Source: Erythrobacter sp. UBA2510 (GTDB lineage Bacteria; Pseudomonadota; Alphaproteobacteria; Sphingomonadales; Sphingomonadaceae). Taken from it: a stretch of 6,067 nucleotides of DNA. The stretch is taken from NCBI GenBank assembly GCA_002341345.1, contig DDNW01000150.1, forward strand, positions 5,544 to 11,610. The letters run 5' to 3'. Of this stretch, positions 6,047-6,067 are shown piece by piece. The translations under genes were made by a program, and so were the position numbers. How positions within the stretch are numbered: the stretch's first letter is position 1; each line of letters starts with the position of its first letter. Below the pieces are notes generated by a model that saw only the letters and a list, made by a program, of their open reading frames with translations, did no database searches and was not told where the DNA came from.

Positions 6047-6067
6047 GGCGACGAACCGCTCGTCGCC
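6047..6067 (+). terminator. Perfect hairpin after the RHH gene, cut by the window end
   Basis: GGCGACGA (6047-6054) and TCGTCGCC (6060-6067) are perfect 8-base inverted arms around the 5-base loop ACCGC, starting six bases after the RHH stop. The stem may extend beyond the last base, and any T tract lies outside the window. The position fits a terminator; an inverted repeat of another kind cannot be excluded. Confidence 0.5.

Noticed and set aside
5843..6067. Toxin-antitoxin operon with the RHH protein as antitoxin
   Set aside because: No co-directional partner begins before the hairpin at 6047, and the divergent acidic protein is not toxin-like.

Overview
The window reads as a GC-rich alphaproteobacterial chromosome, most likely Sphingomonadales and probably Erythrobacteraceae-like. 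That placement rests on protein style recalled from those families (SPOR tail, PyrB, SppA, a sphingomonad-type acidic hypothetical protein) and not on any database search. Sampled 60-base lines inside sppA are about 63-68% GC by hand count. The right end is lower: about 59% over 5041-5760 and about 55% in the last small gene.

Left part (1-2853). The window opens in the 3' end of a SPOR-domain protein gene on the + strand, followed by an intrinsic terminator and a structured imperfect inverted repeat. Next, on the - strand, is a pyrimidine-biosynthesis pair, pyrB followed by a dihydroorotase homologue. The two overlap either by 10 bases (ATG start) or by a 4-base GTGA junction (GTG start). The dihydroorotase homologue has lost nearly all metal-binding and catalytic positions. 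It therefore looks like the non-catalytic PyrC' type, which in pseudomonads is a structural partner of aspartate transcarbamoylase.

Middle part (2854-4947). sppA, encoding a full-length double-domain signal peptide peptidase with an N-terminal membrane anchor and an intact Lys/Ser dyad, is divergent from pyrB. It is followed by a complete tRNA-Val(CAC) gene with encoded CCA.

Right part (4948-6067). Beyond the tRNA 3' end the sequence changes character. A 226-residue acidic protein of unknown function (- strand) has a perfect Shine-Dalgarno sequence and its own terminator. It is divergent from a 65-residue ribbon-helix-helix (RHH) DNA-binding protein (+ strand). The short region between them holds a long near-perfect hairpin and one copy of a 15-base direct repeat with a TGGTACCA core. 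The second copy lies 32 bases away, inside the first codons of the RHH gene. This resembles a small self-contained regulatory cassette beside a tRNA gene. It is the least explained part of the window and the best candidate for something undescribed. No integrase, toxin or transposase gene is visible in the window.
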